DNA of 64,000 nucleotides, from NCBI RefSeq assembly GCF_900102435.1, contig NZ_FNBU01000003.1:124001-188000 (forward strand), given 5' to 3'. Below, in pieces: positions 26,182 through 36,303 of this stretch (its first letter is position 1; each line of letters opens with the position of its first letter). The position numbers were made by a program, and so were the translations under genes. Source of the stretch: Sporolituus thermophilus DSM 23256. GTDB taxonomy: Bacteria > Bacillota > Negativicutes > Sporomusales > Thermosinaceae. The notes under the pieces are model-generated. The model was not told the origin of the DNA, searched no databases, and worked only from the letters and a program-made list of their open reading frames with translations.

Positions 26182-26210
26182 TTGACGTCGGCCGAGGGAT
26201 ATGGTATTGT
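26182..26210 (+). promoter_or_regulatory. sigma-A-type promoter of mfd
   Basis: TTGACG at 26182-26187 is separated by 17 bp from TATTGT at 26205-26210, and TGG directly before the -10 box makes it an extended -10. Confidence 0.55.
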
Positions 26211-26317
26211 TAAAAGGAACATGATAGAACTAACGCCTGTTGGTTCCGGTCTGGCAAGGACAGCCCCGCCGGTCAAGCAACAGGCTAGGCGTGTTTTCCG
26301 AGCAAAGAGGTGTGAGC

Positions 26318-29300
26318 ATGCAACCACTATTCGACGCGATCCAGACCGACAAGGCCTTGCAGCAGGCCTTGGCCGCCTGCACTGCGGCCAACAAGGCTAG
26401 CCTGATCTACGGCTTGACGGGAACGCAAAAGAGTGTTCTCCTCGCAGCCGCTTACAATAAAAAACCGCGTGCCACGTTTATTATCACCGTCTCCGGGGAG
26501 AGTATCGACCAGCTTAAGAGCGATTTAGCCACGCTACTGCCGACAGCGCCGGTCTTAGAGCTGCCAGCCCTTGACCTTGTCACTTTTTCAGCCGCGGCCA
26601 AAAGCCTGGAACTAACGGCCCGGCGGCTGGATATTTACAGCCGCCTGCTGGGCGGGGAGCCGGTCATTGTCCTCGCGACGCCCGAAGCCATTATGCAGAA
26701 GGCGCCGCCGAAAGAGGAACTGGTAAACAGCCGCGTCAGCCTGGTTGCCGGCGGCATAGTTCAGCTCGAAAAACTGTTGGCAACCCTGGTGCGCTTTGGC
26801 TACGAACGGGTCGACCAGGTCGATAATGTTGGCCAGTTCAGCGCCCGGGGCGGCATTATCGATATTTTCCCGCTTAATCGCCCCAATCCGCTGCGGTTGG
26901 AGCTGTTTGGCGATGAAATCGACTCACTTAGGGAATTCGATCCGGCCACCCAGCGGTCGATTGGCGCCGTGGACAAAGCAGACATCATGCCCATCATTGA
27001 GCCGGAGTACCGCGGCAGGCGAACTACCGTACTGTCTTACCTTCCGGCCGACGGCTGCGTTGTTTTTGATGAACCGGCCAGGGTGCGGGAAGCTATGACC
27101 AAGCTGGTCAAGGAAAACCCGGAAATCAAGCCCCGCGTTTATGCCTGGCCCGATATTGCCGCCGCCGCGCAAGGCTTCAATATTGTCTATCTGTCGCTGC
27201 TTCTCCAGAAAACGCCATACACCGAACCGGGCGAGATTCACAGCATCACCGCTAAGGGCATCGCCCCGTTTCACCGACAGATGGAGATGCTTGTTGACGA
27301 GCTTAAAGCATGGCGTGACCGCAAGCTGCAGGCCGTTATTTTCATGACCAACCGTGACAAGGCGGTGCATTTGCAGCAGAATCTGACGCAGGAAGGCGTC
27401 AGCGCGGTCTTTAGCGAGCAGCTGACTACCCTTGTTCCCGGCACGGTCATGATTACCGTCGGCGTGCTGGCCGGTGGCTTTGAACTGCCCCATGCCAAAC
27501 TGGCAGTGCTAACCGAAAAAGAAATCTTCGGCCGCCAGAAAAAAGGCTTGCGCCCCCGCGCCGCCAAAGGGCAGCAGATCACTTATTTCCGCGATCTCAA
27601 GGTCGGCGACTATGTGGTCCATGTCAACCACGGCATTGGCAAGTATGCCGGTGTCGAGACGCTGGAAGTCGGGGGCGTGCACCGCGATTATTTTCTTATC
27701 CGTTACGCCGGTGAAGACAAAATTTACGTGCCTACCGACCAGGTACACCTACTGCAGAAATACATTGGCGCCGAAGGCGAAGTGCCGCGGCTTCACCGGA
27801 TGGGCGGCACCGAGTGGCAGAAGGCGACGAGCCGGGCCAAAGCGGCCGTAGCCGACTTGGCTAAGGAACTTATTGCCCTCTATGCCGCGCGCCAGGTGAC
27901 GCCAGGCTTTGCTTTCGAGCCCGATACACCGTGGCAGAAGGAATTTGAAGAAGCATTTCCTTATGAGGAAACACCTGACCAACTGCAGGCCATTAGCGAA
28001 ATCAAACGCGACATGGAAGCGCCGCGCCCGATGGACCGCCTGCTCTGCGGCGACGTCGGTTTTGGCAAGACCGAGGTAGCCATCCGTGCCGCCTTCAAAG
28101 CCGTGATGAGTGGCAAACAGGTGGCCGTGCTGGTGCCCACGACCGTTTTAGCCCAGCAGCATTACCAGACGTTCAGCAGCCGCTTTGCCGGTTTTGGCCC
28201 GGTGGTCGACGTTATCAGCCGCTTCCGCAGCCCCAAAGAACAAAAAGCCACGCTGGCCAAGGTGCGCGCCGGCCAGGTGGACGTTCTTATCGGCACCCAT
28301 CGCCTGCTCAATCCCGATGTCCAGTTCAAAGACCTCGGCCTTTTAATCGTGGACGAGGAGCAGCGCTTCGGTGTCGCCCAAAAGGAAAAACTCAAGAAAT
28401 GGCGCACCAATATTGATGTATTGACATTGAGCGCCACCCCCATTCCGCGCACGCTGCATATGTCGTTGGTCGGCGCCCGCGACATGAGCATTATCGAGAC
28501 GCCGCCGGAGGAACGCTACCCGGTCCAAACCTATGTCATCGAATACAACGAAGAGGTCGTCCGCGACGCCATCCGCCGCGAACTTAGGCGGGGCGGGCAG
28601 GTATATTTTGTCTATAACCGCGTTCAGACCATCGACAAGATGCACAAACGGCTGAGTGAGATTTTGCCGGATGCGCGCATTGGCGTAGCTCACGGGCAAA
28701 TGAGCGAGGACCGGCTTGAACGGGTGATGCTCGATTTTTATGAGGGAAACTACGATATTTTGGTCTGTACCAGCATCATCGAGAACGGCCTGGATGTGCC
28801 CAATGCCAACACCATAATCGTTTATGACGCGGACAAATTCGGCCTGGCCCAGCTCTACCAAATGCGCGGCCGGGTTGGACGCACCCATCGCATGGCCTAT
28901 GCCTATTTTACCTATCAGCGGGACAAGGTGCTAACCGAGGTGGCGGAAAAGCGCTTGCAGGCCATCAAAGAGTTTGCCGAACTGGGCGCCGGTTTCAAAA
29001 TTGCCATGCGCGACTTGGAGATCCGTGGCGCCGGTAATATTCTCGGGCCCCAGCAGCACGGCCATATTTTGAGCGTTGGTTTTGAAATGTACTGCCGGCT
29101 GCTCGACGAAGCGGTGCAGGAACTCCGTACGGGCAAGGCTATCGAGCCGCCGCCCGAGCCGGTATTGGAGTTCAATGTTGACGCCTACCTCAGCGGTGAC
29201 TATATCAGTGATGCGATGCACAAAATTGAGGTATACCAACGGATTGCCGCTATTCGCACCGAAGAACATATCAGTGAACTGGTCGATGAGCTGATCGACC

Positions 29301-29647
29301 GGTTCGGTGAGCCGCCGCAGCCCGTGCAAAATCTGTTTATGGTGGCCCGCGTCAAAAATTACGCCCGGGCGCTGGGCATCCGCTCCATATTTCAGCGGCG
29401 CGACCATGTGGAGATCCAGTTTACTGATCGGCCTAATATTGGCGTTGACGACATTATCGCCCTGAAAAGCAGTTACCCTGGCCGCGTGTCCATTCAGCCC
29501 GGTCCCCCGCAGACGCTGCGGCTGAAGACGGCGAATCTGACCGAGCCGATTCTTGACTGGCTGGTCAAGGTTTTGCGCCCCCTTACCGAACCGGCCGAAA
29601 AAAAGACGGCATTCGCGCCGCTTACTACTGGCGGGGACAATGAATAA
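26318..29647 (+). CDS. mfd: transcription-repair coupling factor
   Basis: This 1109-residue superfamily 2 DNA translocase removes stalled RNA polymerase and recruits UvrA. The UvrB-homology region (about 1-330), the CarD-like RNA polymerase interaction domain (about 425-500, with [19 protein letters not shown]) and the RecG-like motor follow in order. Walker A is [10 protein letters not shown] near residue 577 and Walker B is VDEEQRFG near 678. The C-terminal TRCF domain completes the protein. The ATG at 26318 is preceded by AAAGAGGTGTGAG. The order fin-mfd-spoVT is conserved with Bacillus. Confidence 0.97.
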   Translation: MQPLFDAIQTDKALQQALAACTAANKASLIYGLTGTQKSVLLAAAYNKKPRATFIITVSGESIDQLKSDLATLLPTAPVLELPALDLVTFSAAAKSLELTARRLDIYSRLLGGEPVIVLATPEAIMQKAPPKEELVNSRVSLVAGGIVQLEKLLATLVRFGYERVDQVDNVGQFSARGGIIDIFPLNRPNPLRLELFGDEIDSLREFDPATQRSIGAVDKADIMPIIEPEYRGRRTTVLSYLPADGCVVFDEPARVREAMTKLVKENPEIKPRVYAWPDIAAAAQGFNIVYLSLLLQKTPYTEPGEIHSITAKGIAPFHRQMEMLVDELKAWRDRKLQAVIFMTNRDKAVHLQQNLTQEGVSAVFSEQLTTLVPGTVMITVGVLAGGFELPHAKLAVLTEKEIFGRQKKGLRPRAAKGQQITYFRDLKVGDYVVHVNHGIGKYAGVETLEVGGVHRDYFLIRYAGEDKIYVPTDQVHLLQKYIGAEGEVPRLHRMGGTEWQKATSRAKAAVADLAKELIALYAARQVTPGFAFEPDTPWQKEFEEAFPYEETPDQLQAISEIKRDMEAPRPMDRLLCGDVGFGKTEVAIRAAFKAVMSGKQVAVLVPTTVLAQQHYQTFSSRFAGFGPVVDVISRFRSPKEQKATLAKVRAGQVDVLIGTHRLLNPDVQFKDLGLLIVDEEQRFGVAQKEKLKKWRTNIDVLTLSATPIPRTLHMSLVGARDMSIIETPPEERYPVQTYVIEYNEEVVRDAIRRELRRGGQVYFVYNRVQTIDKMHKRLSEILPDARIGVAHGQMSEDRLERVMLDFYEGNYDILVCTSIIENGLDVPNANTIIVYDADKFGLAQLYQMRGRVGRTHRMAYAYFTYQRDKVLTEVAEKRLQAIKEFAELGAGFKIAMRDLEIRGAGNILGPQQHGHILSVGFEMYCRLLDEAVQELRTGKAIEPPPEPVLEFNVDAYLSGDYISDAMHKIEVYQRIAAIRTEEHISELVDELIDRFGEPPQPVQNLFMVARVKNYARALGIRSIFQRRDHVEIQFTDRPNIGVDDIIALKSSYPGRVSIQPGPPQTLRLKTANLTEPILDWLVKVLRPLTEPAEKKTAFAPLTTGGDNE

Positions 29648-29671
29648 AACGCAGAGGCCGGATATATACTA
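29641..29671 (+). promoter_or_regulatory. sigma-G-type promoter of spoVT
   Basis: TGAATA at 29641-29646 and TATACTA at 29665-29671 are separated by 18 bp. This is a near-perfect match to the sigma-G consensus (TGMATA, 17-18 bp, CATAMTA). The -35 box overlaps the end of mfd. spoVT of Bacillus is a sigma-G gene. Confidence 0.75.
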
Positions 29672-29714
29672 TCACTAGACAAATGTCAAAAACTGTAGAA
29701 AAGGGGGGATACTG

Positions 29715-30281
29715 GTGAAAGCGACTGGCATCGTCAGAAGGATTGACGATCTAGGCAGAGTTGTCATTCCGAAGGAAATTAGAAGGACATTACGGATTCG
29801 TGAAGGTGATCCATTAGAAATATATGTCGACCGTGAAGGCGAAGTAATTCTTAAGAAATATTCACCAGTTGGCGAATTGGGCGATTTTGCCAAGGAGTAC
29901 TGCGACTCACTTTATGAAGCTATTGGCCATATCATCATGATCGCCGACAGGGATAACGTAGTTGCGGTCGCTGGGGCGTCAAAGAAAGAATTTCTCGGTA
30001 AGCCGCTAGGGCCTGCTGTCGAAAAAGTCATGGAAGAGCGCAAGACGGCGGTTATCAATAATCCCGGTGAATACAAGCACTGCAAAGGATGCGTCACGGA
30101 TTGCGAAGACGACCAGACCTGCAAGTTCACAGCGCAAGTGATTTCGCCCATTATTGTCGAAGGGGACACCATTGGTGCAGTAATTATCTGTTCCAAGCAA
30201 CCAGGCGTCCAAATGGGAGAAATGGAAGTTAAACTAGCCGAAACCGCTGCAGGCTTTCTCGCCAAGCAAATGTCTCAATAA
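29715..30281 (+). CDS. spoVT: stage V sporulation transcriptional regulator SpoVT
   Basis: This 188-residue protein has an AbrB-type swapped-hairpin DNA-binding domain (MKATGIVRRIDDLGRVVIPK, residues 1-20, continuing to about 50) and a C-terminal GAF-like domain (about 55-185). SpoVT adjusts sigma-G-dependent forespore genes. The N-terminal domain is almost identical in style to that of Bacillus SpoVT. The protein is ten residues longer, because the GAF domain carries a cysteine cluster (Cys123, 126, 130, 136) that I do not recall in the Bacillus protein. The start is GTG behind AAGGGGGG. A terminator follows. Confidence 0.95.
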   Translation: MKATGIVRRIDDLGRVVIPKEIRRTLRIREGDPLEIYVDREGEVILKKYSPVGELGDFAKEYCDSLYEAIGHIIMIADRDNVVAVAGASKKEFLGKPLGPAVEKVMEERKTAVINNPGEYKHCKGCVTDCEDDQTCKFTAQVISPIIVEGDTIGAVIICSKQPGVQMGEMEVKLAETAAGFLAKQMSQ

Positions 30282-30302
30282 CAACGCCTTCTTGGTTGGT
30301 TT

Positions 30303-30331
30303 AAGTAGCGGACGCCGTTCGCTACTTTTCT
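30303..30331 (+). terminator. terminator after spoVT
   Basis: AAGTAGCG and CGCTACTT form an 8-bp stem with a 9-nt loop, followed by TTCT. Confidence 0.75.
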
Positions 30332-30398
30332 ATTGGCCGGCGTTCTTCTGAATGCAAACGCTTTTGCCCGGAAAGTATTTCCCCTAAGGGTGGAATTT

Positions 30399-30407
30399 TG
30401 TTATAAT
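30399..30407 (+). promoter_or_regulatory. extended -10 promoter of the flippase gene
   Basis: TGTTATAAT is a perfect extended -10 element (TGn-TATAAT). No good -35 box is visible at 17 bp, which is tolerated for extended -10 promoters. Confidence 0.45.
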
Positions 30408-30471
30408 ATAAAATGCTTCAAGCGTGAAAGAGTATGCCATGGGTTAACATTCAGGAGAGGACTGACTGGTA

Positions 30472-32073
30472 TTGAGCAAGGATACATTCCTAAAGGGCGC
30501 CTTGATTTTAACGGTTGCCGGCATTATCGTCAAAGTTATCGGGTCGGTCAACCGTATTTTATTATCACGGCTACTAGGTGGAGAAGGGATTGGTCTGTAC
30601 CAAATGGCCTATCCCATTTATCTTTTGGCGCTCAGCATTTCGTCGGCCGGGATTCCGGTAGCGATTTCTATTTTAATTGCCGAGAAGATCGCCCTTGGCG
30701 ACTATCGCGGCGCTAACCGCGTTTTCCGCATTTCGCTGGCGGTACTGGCGGCAACCGGTATTATTTTTACGTTTTTACTCTACTACGGCGCAAATTGGCT
30801 GGTAGAATACCAGTTTGTGCGCGACCCGCGGGCCTACTACGCCATTGCCGCTTTGGCGCCGGCCATCTTTTTTGTCACCATCCTCTCCAGCTACCGCGGC
30901 TATTTTCAGGGACTGCAGCTCATGACGCCCACGGCCGTCTCCCAGATTGTGGAACAGCTACTGCGCGTCGTCACCATGATCGTCCTGGCGTATCTGCTGC
31001 TGCCCTATGGCCTCGAGTACGCGGCCGCCGGCGCGAGTTTCGGCGCCGGTCCGGGTGCGGCCGCCGGTCTGCTCGTTCTTATCTATTATTACTGGCGCCA
31101 GCGGGGTGAATTCCAGCGCAAAATCGCTGCTCAGCCCGATATGCGGCAGGAATCGGGTTTCCGAATCATCACCCGTATCGTCCGTCTGGCCTTGCCGGTA
31201 TCGCTGGCCAATATCATGCTGCCAGTTGTTTCCAATATTGATCTCCTGATTGTGCCGGCCCGTCTGGAAGTAGCCGGTTATACGGTTGAGCAGGCGACGG
31301 AACTTTTCGGCTATCTAACCGGGATGGCGGTGGCCCTTATCAACTTGCCAACCATCCTCACTGCATCGCTGGCGGCCAGTTTAGTGCCGGCCGTGTCCGA
31401 AGCCTATACGCTCGGCAACCGGGCGCGCATTTACCAGCGTACGGCAACAGCCATGCGCATTTCCAATCTTATTACCATTCCGGCCTTTGTGGGGATGTGG
31501 CTGCTGGCCACGCCCATTTCGCAGATGCTGTACGGCACGCCTAACGCCGGAGTGCCGATTGCCATCCTCTCGGTAGGCATCGTCCTGCTCGGCATCCACC
31601 AGGTGACGACAGGGGTGCTGCAGGGCCTTGGGCATACGGCCATTCCCCTTGTTAACATGGTTATTTCGGCGGTGGTAAAAGTCATTATGAGCTGGACGTT
31701 GACCGCCATGCCATCCCTGGGGATAAAAGGCGCCGCCTGGGCGACGGTAGCCGACTTCGGTGTTGCCGCCCTGCTCAATATGTATTTTGTTTATCGCTAT
31801 GTAGGCTTCAGCCTTGACTGGAAAGACACGTTTAAAACAGCGGCGGCGACAGCCGTCATGGGCGGCATTGTGCTCTTGACTTATGACGCCGTTATGACCA
31901 AAACCTTTAGCAATACGCTGGCCACGTTGGCGGCCATTGCTGCGGGCGGCGCCGTGTACGGCATTGTCCTCTTACTGGTAGGCGGCGTCAGCGAACGGGA
32001 CGTCCAGCGCATTCCGCGGGTAGGACCTGATTTAGTCCGCCTGCTACGCACATTCCGATTGTTGAGGCGATAA
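30472..32073 (+). CDS. SpoVB/YabM-type polysaccharide flippase (MOP superfamily)
   Basis: This 533-residue protein has about fourteen transmembrane helices. The N-terminal pattern LKGALILTVAGIIVKVIGSV and the LLSRLLGGEGIGLYQMAYP segment are typical of SpoVB, YabM and MurJ-like exporters, which flip lipid-linked cell wall or polysaccharide precursors. Its position after spoVT and before mazG equals that of Bacillus yabM. A spore cortex or envelope function is likely but not proven, and SpoVB itself is a close relative. The start is TTG behind AGGAGAGG. It ends one base before mazG, so the two genes form an operon. Confidence 0.88.
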   Translation: MSKDTFLKGALILTVAGIIVKVIGSVNRILLSRLLGGEGIGLYQMAYPIYLLALSISSAGIPVAISILIAEKIALGDYRGANRVFRISLAVLAATGIIFTFLLYYGANWLVEYQFVRDPRAYYAIAALAPAIFFVTILSSYRGYFQGLQLMTPTAVSQIVEQLLRVVTMIVLAYLLLPYGLEYAAAGASFGAGPGAAAGLLVLIYYYWRQRGEFQRKIAAQPDMRQESGFRIITRIVRLALPVSLANIMLPVVSNIDLLIVPARLEVAGYTVEQATELFGYLTGMAVALINLPTILTASLAASLVPAVSEAYTLGNRARIYQRTATAMRISNLITIPAFVGMWLLATPISQMLYGTPNAGVPIAILSVGIVLLGIHQVTTGVLQGLGHTAIPLVNMVISAVVKVIMSWTLTAMPSLGIKGAAWATVADFGVAALLNMYFVYRYVGFSLDWKDTFKTAAATAVMGGIVLLTYDAVMTKTFSNTLATLAAIAAGGAVYGIVLLLVGGVSERDVQRIPRVGPDLVRLLRTFRLLRR

Positions 32074-32074
32074 T

Positions 32075-33544
32075 ATGGGCAAAATCACGATTGTTGGACT
32101 GGGACCGGGGGCCTTTAGCCTGCTTACTGTTGAAGCCTGGAATACGCTCCGGGCGGCCAAATCGCTGCTACTGAGGACGGCGCGGCACCCCTGCGTGGAC
32201 GATTTGGCGCGGCACGGGCTTTCGTTTACGAGTTACGACGCCGTTTACGACGAAAAAGCCTCGTTCGAAGAAGTCTACCAAACGATTGCCGCTGATGTCG
32301 TTTCCCGCGCCGCCGGGGGTGAAGAAGTGGTCTTTGCCGTGCCAGGCAGTCCCCTGGTGGCCGAGCGCACGGTGGTTCTTATCCGGGACCAGGCCAAGGG
32401 GCAGGGCATCCCGGTCGCCATTGTGCCAGGCATGAGTTTTCTGGAAGTACTTTATACCCGTTTGGGCATCGACCCTATCCACGGTTTGACGGTCGTAGAC
32501 GCGGCCGAGGTGGACAAGCTGCCGCCTGACCTTCCGACCGGCCTGGTCGTGACCCAGGTTTACAACCGGCAGGTAGCGTCGGAGACCAAGCTTACTCTCA
32601 TGGACTATTTTGGCGATGATTATCCCGTTACGGTGGTGCAGAGCCTCAGCCTGCCTGAGGAAGAAGTCCGGACCATCCCCCTGTACGAATTGGACCGCCT
32701 ACCGGTGATCGACCACCTTACCAGTGTGTATGTACCGCCAAGACCCGTTAAAGCCAAACGCTTCAATCTTGCCCCCCTCATCGAGGTGATGGCGACCTTG
32801 CGTTCGCCGGGCGGCTGTGTTTGGGACATTGAACAGACCCATGCCAGCCTGCGGCGCTATCTTGTCGAAGAAGTGTATGAAGTGCTGGAGGCCATTGACC
32901 TGGCCGATGCGGACAAACTATGCGAGGAGCTTGGCGATCTGCTCCTGCAAATTGTCTTTCACGCCCGCATCGCCGAGGAGAGCGGCGCCTTTTCCATGCA
33001 AGACGTAATTGACGGCGTAACGGAAAAGATGATCCGCCGCCATCCCCATGTCTTTGGCGATATCACGGTCCGCGACGCCGCCGAGGTCGTGCTTAACTGG
33101 GAGAAAATCAAAAAGCGGGAAAAAGGGGGGACGCCGGCGTCGGTCCTTGCCGGCATCCCGCAAGGCCTGCCCAGTCTGATGTACGCTTATAAATTGCAGG
33201 CCAAGGCGGCGAAAGTCGGCTTTGACTGGGACGATATCGGCCCGGTATGGGCGAAGGTTGACGAAGAGCTGGCCGAACTCCGCGCCGCGGTGCAAAGCGG
33301 CAAGCAAAGCTGCTGCGAAGACGAATTGGGCGACGTCCTGTTTGCCGTTGTCAACCTGGCCCGCTTTTTAGACATTGATCCCGAAACCGCCCTCAATCAT
33401 ACCAACAACAAATTTCGGCGGCGGTTCGCCTATATCGAAGAAACGGTTGCCGCGCAGGGCCTCAGGTGGCAAGACCTCTCCTTGGCCGAGCTCGACCGCC
33501 TGTGGGAGGAGGCCAAGACCAAAGAAACAGGAAAAAATAAGTAA
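32075..33544 (+). CDS. mazG: nucleoside triphosphate pyrophosphohydrolase MazG, with tetrapyrrole methylase domain
   Basis: This 489-residue fusion protein has an N-terminal tetrapyrrole (SAM-dependent) methylase-like domain (about 1-225, with IVGLGPGAFSLL) and two MazG domains (about 250-350 and 385-480). The MazG metal site appears as LVEEVYEVLEAID and later ELGDLLLQ, with a second set EELAEL and EDELGDVLF. MazG hydrolyses noncanonical or excess NTPs, and the methylase domain's role is unknown. The same fusion (YabN) follows yabM in Bacillus. The start ATG is one base behind the flippase stop. Confidence 0.93.
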   Translation: MGKITIVGLGPGAFSLLTVEAWNTLRAAKSLLLRTARHPCVDDLARHGLSFTSYDAVYDEKASFEEVYQTIAADVVSRAAGGEEVVFAVPGSPLVAERTVVLIRDQAKGQGIPVAIVPGMSFLEVLYTRLGIDPIHGLTVVDAAEVDKLPPDLPTGLVVTQVYNRQVASETKLTLMDYFGDDYPVTVVQSLSLPEEEVRTIPLYELDRLPVIDHLTSVYVPPRPVKAKRFNLAPLIEVMATLRSPGGCVWDIEQTHASLRRYLVEEVYEVLEAIDLADADKLCEELGDLLLQIVFHARIAEESGAFSMQDVIDGVTEKMIRRHPHVFGDITVRDAAEVVLNWEKIKKREKGGTPASVLAGIPQGLPSLMYAYKLQAKAAKVGFDWDDIGPVWAKVDEELAELRAAVQSGKQSCCEDELGDVLFAVVNLARFLDIDPETALNHTNNKFRRRFAYIEETVAAQGLRWQDLSLAELDRLWEEAKTKETGKNK

Positions 33545-33635
33545 TGTTTGGTAATTGGTAGAAGGAATAAAAACCGGAATAGCGAATAATGCTATTCGTA
33601 ACAATTATGGACAACTATATTGAGGAGGAAGGATT

Positions 33636-33911
33636 GTGAATAAAACCGAATTGATCGCCAGTGTTGCGGAAAAAGCCGGCATGACGAAGAAGGACGCAGA
33701 AAAGGCGCTTAACGCCGTTTTTGCCAGCATCGAGGAAGCGCTGGCCCAGAACGACAAAGTGCAGATTATTGGGTTCGGCACCTTTGAGGTAAAGACCCGC
33801 GAAGCCAGAAAAGGACGCAATCCGCAGACCGGCAAGGAAATCGACATTCCCGCCTCGAAGAGCCCTGTCTTCAAAGCTGGCAAAGGTTTGAAAGACGCTG
33901 TCAACAAGTAA
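33636..33911 (+). CDS. hup: HU family DNA-binding protein
   Basis: This 91-residue nucleoid protein has the HU/IHF fold. [20 protein letters not shown] opens the protein, and the DNA-binding arm contains the signature [23 protein letters not shown] bends and compacts DNA. The length and the absence of IHF-type extensions fit HU. The start is GTG behind GAGGAGGAAGG. In Bacillus, yabO lies at this place in the yab cluster instead. A small hairpin (GAATAGC/GCTATTC) at 33577-33597 lies in its leader. A terminator follows. Confidence 0.95.
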   Translation: MNKTELIASVAEKAGMTKKDAEKALNAVFASIEEALAQNDKVQIIGFGTFEVKTREARKGRNPQTGKEIDIPASKSPVFKAGKGLKDAVNK

Positions 33912-33929
33912 GGCGATACATAGATGTGG

Positions 33930-33957
33930 AAAAACCAGGTGCAGGCCTGGTTTTTTT
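33930..33957 (+). terminator. terminator after the HU gene
   Basis: AAAAACCAGG and CCTGGTTTTT form the stem with a 6-nt loop, ending in a T run. Confidence 0.9.
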
Positions 33958-33994
33958 CACTTTGACATAGAATAAGGGGAGGCTATTTGCGGCC

Positions 33995-34687
33995 GTGACC
34001 GGGAAAATATTAATTGTGGAAGATGAAATCAATATCCGCGAACTGGTCCGCTTCAATTTGGAGAAGGAGGGTTATGCCGTGCTTGAGGCTGAGGACGGCA
34101 ATACAGCATTGGCGCTGGCGCGGCGCGAGCGGCCTGATCTCGTCGTCCTCGACCTGATGCTGCCAGGCAAAGATGGCCTGGATGTGTGCCGGGCCATGAA
34201 GAGCGCCCGCGAGACGGCCGGTATCGCCATTATAATGCTCACCGCCAAGGCGGAGGAAGTGGACAAAATCATCGGCCTGGAGATGGGCGCCGACGATTAT
34301 ATGGTTAAGCCGTTTAGCCCGCGGGAGCTTTTGGCCCGCATTAAGGCGGTGCTGCGCCGCAGCCAAAAAGATGCACCGCTGACCGGCGAACTGGTGGTCG
34401 GCAATCTAAAACTCAACTTTAGCCGTTATGAGGCCCATATCGGCAAAGAAAAGCTTGAACTTACCCCCAAAGAGTTTGAGCTCCTGAAACTGTTCGTCAC
34501 CGATGTGGGCAGGGTGTTTACGCGCGAACAACTCTTGGACAAGGTCTGGGGGTACGAATACTTCGGCGATACCCGGACCGTAGATGTACATATCCGCCAC
34601 CTGCGGGCCAAACTAAGCATTGACCCTGTTCTGGCCGAGGCCATTGAGACAGTGCGCGGCGTCGGCTACCGGTTTCGGGAAATTTAA
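33995..34687 (+). CDS. phoB: phosphate regulon response regulator, PhoB/PhoP type
   Basis: This 230-residue OmpR-family regulator has a receiver domain (Asp10/Asp11 region VEDE, phosphoacceptor Asp53 in VVLDLMLPGKDG, Lys in YMVKPFSPREL). A winged-helix domain follows (about 130-228, ending RTVDVHIRHLRAKL and ETVRGVGYRFRE). It would bind the TTAACA repeats found before pstB, pstS and pstC and activate them under phosphate limitation. The start is GTG behind AAGGGGAGG. The adjacent pstB promoter and the phoR gene nearby make the PhoB/PhoP role firm. Confidence 0.92.
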   Translation: MTGKILIVEDEINIRELVRFNLEKEGYAVLEAEDGNTALALARRERPDLVVLDLMLPGKDGLDVCRAMKSARETAGIAIIMLTAKAEEVDKIIGLEMGADDYMVKPFSPRELLARIKAVLRRSQKDAPLTGELVVGNLKLNFSRYEAHIGKEKLELTPKEFELLKLFVTDVGRVFTREQLLDKVWGYEYFGDTRTVDVHIRHLRAKLSIDPVLAEAIETVRGVGYRFREI

Positions 34688-34737
34688 CAATTTGTTAACA
34701 TGGATTTAACAACGGTGGAACGCATTCATGTTATAGT
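34684..34737 (+). promoter_or_regulatory. PHO box promoter of pstB
   Basis: TTAACA occurs at 34684, 34695 and 34706, spaced exactly 11 bp apart. The -10 hexamer TATAGT starts at 34732, 26 bp after the third repeat. The box array begins inside the last codons of phoB. Direct TTAACA-like repeats with 11-bp period are the established binding site of PhoP in Bacillus. Confidence 0.85.
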
Positions 34738-34768
34738 GCTGGGAGAGAACCTTAGGAGGAAGCCCTAT

Positions 34769-35524
34769 ATGGAATATAAAATCCAAATTAATAAACTGAA
34801 GCTTTATTATGGGGATACCCTGGCACTGAAAAAGATTTCCCTAAATGTGGTAAAAAACAGCGTTTTGGCCCTTATCGGCCCGTCCGGTTGCGGCAAATCG
34901 ACTTGTCTGCGCACCATTAACCGGATGAATGACCTTATTGACAATGTCCGCATTGAGGGCGAGGTGCTGCTGGACGGCATGAATATTTACCATCCCGGCA
35001 CCGACGTGGTCATGCTGCGCAAGCGGGTAGGCATGGTGTTTCAGCGGCCTAACCCCTTTCCCATGTCCATTTATGACAATGTCGCCTACGGCCCCCGTAT
35101 TCATGGCCTGAAAAATAAGGCGCGCCTGGATGAGATAGTGGAAAAAAGCCTGACCGGCGCCGCTTTGTGGGATGAGGTAAAAAACCGCCTGCACAGCTCG
35201 GCAATGGGTCTGTCGGGCGGGCAGCAACAGCGGCTGTGTATCGCCCGCCTCTTGGCGGTTGAGCCGGAGGTGCTGCTCATGGACGAACCCTGTTCGGCGC
35301 TCGACCCTATTTCGACGATGAAAATCGAGGAACTGATTACCGAACTTAAGACCAATTACACGATTGTCTTGGTGACCCACAATATGCAGCAGGCCGCCCG
35401 CGTTTCCGACTACACCGCCTTTTTCCTAAACGGCGAGCTCATTGAACATGACGAAACCGGCGCCATTTTTACCCGCCCCCAGGATAAACGCACTGAAGAT
35501 TATATCACCGGTCGCTTCGGTTAA
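34769..35524 (+). CDS. pstB: phosphate ABC transporter ATP-binding protein
   Basis: This 251-residue ATPase powers high-affinity phosphate uptake with PstC and PstA. It has the Walker A motif GPSGCGKST (residues 36-44), the Q-loop in [16 protein letters not shown], the ABC signature LSGGQQQR near residue 149 and Walker [13 protein letters not shown] near 170. The ATG at 34769 with AGGAGGAA is preferred over the in-frame ATG at 34700, which lies inside the PHO box. The gene is separated from pstSCA by phoU and an inverted phoR, an unusual arrangement. Confidence 0.95.
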   Translation: MEYKIQINKLKLYYGDTLALKKISLNVVKNSVLALIGPSGCGKSTCLRTINRMNDLIDNVRIEGEVLLDGMNIYHPGTDVVMLRKRVGMVFQRPNPFPMSIYDNVAYGPRIHGLKNKARLDEIVEKSLTGAALWDEVKNRLHSSAMGLSGGQQQRLCIARLLAVEPEVLLMDEPCSALDPISTMKIEELITELKTNYTIVLVTHNMQQAARVSDYTAFFLNGELIEHDETGAIFTRPQDKRTEDYITGRFG

Positions 35525-35538
35525 CAGGAGGGAAAGAC

Positions 35539-36195
35539 GTGGTAACGAGACAAAGTTATGATCAGGAGCTGGAAGCGCTTAGGCAGGAACTGCTGCGCAT
35601 GGGCAATGCCGTGGCTATGGCCATTGAGGATGCCGTCCAGTCGCTGGCCAAACAGGATGTTAACCTTGCCCGCAAGGTAATTGAGGGCGACGACATCATT
35701 GACAAGATGGAAGTGGACATCGAGGACAAGTGCATGGTCCTCATTGCCCGCCAGCAGCCGCTGGCCCGGGACCTGCGCATCATCAGCACCGGCCTGAAAA
35801 TTACGACCGATCTGGAGCGTATCGGCGACCACGCCTATGATATTGCCAATGTCACCCTACGGCTGGCCCACCAGCCTCTCATCAAGCCGCTGGTCGACAT
35901 CCCCCGCATGGCCGGCATGGCCCAAAAGATGCTCCATAATGCCCTTGAAGCATATTTTAAGCTGGATATTACGCTGGCCGAGCAGGTCTGTCTGGCCGAT
36001 GACGAGGTCGACAACCTTTACCAGCAGATTTTCCGGGAACTTTTGACCTATATGATGGAAGATCCCCGGACGATCAGTCAGGCGACGCAGCTTATTTTTG
36101 TCGGCCGCTACCTCGAGCGCATCGCCGACCATGCTACCAACATCGCCGAATGGGTCATCTATCTGGTGACCGGCCAACGCCTGCGTAAGAAATAA
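35539..36195 (+). CDS. phoU: phosphate signalling protein PhoU
   Basis: This 218-residue helical protein has two PhoU repeats. The metal-binding motifs appear as TDLERIGDHAYDIA (about 94-107) and RYLERIADHATNIAEW (about 193-208). PhoU connects the Pst transporter to the PhoR kinase and damps the response when phosphate is plentiful. The start is GTG, 14 bp behind pstB and preceded by CAGGAGGG, so it is co-transcribed from the pstB promoter. A minus-strand terminator lies beyond its stop. Confidence 0.95.
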   Translation: MVTRQSYDQELEALRQELLRMGNAVAMAIEDAVQSLAKQDVNLARKVIEGDDIIDKMEVDIEDKCMVLIARQQPLARDLRIISTGLKITTDLERIGDHAYDIANVTLRLAHQPLIKPLVDIPRMAGMAQKMLHNALEAYFKLDITLAEQVCLADDEVDNLYQQIFRELLTYMMEDPRTISQATQLIFVGRYLERIADHATNIAEWVIYLVTGQRLRKK

Positions 36196-36243
36196 AAGAT
36201 TTGAGCTTATCCCCTGCATTACCCCCTTAGGGTAGACGGCGTT

Positions 36244-36270
36244 AAAAAAGCCCATTTGTTACAATGGGCT
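36244..36270 (-). terminator. terminator after phoR (minus strand)
   Basis: AGCCCATT and AATGGGCT form an 8-bp stem with a 6-nt loop. Read on the minus strand, it is followed by TTTTTT. Confidence 0.8.
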
Positions 36271-36303
36271 AAGCTTCGTCATCTTAAGGGGATTTTTCTT
36301 ATT

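Noticed and set aside
28343-28888. Long open frame on the minus strand inside mfd
   Set aside because: It lies fully antisense to a strongly conserved gene, has no ribosome binding site and a composition typical of the complement of GC-rich coding sequence.
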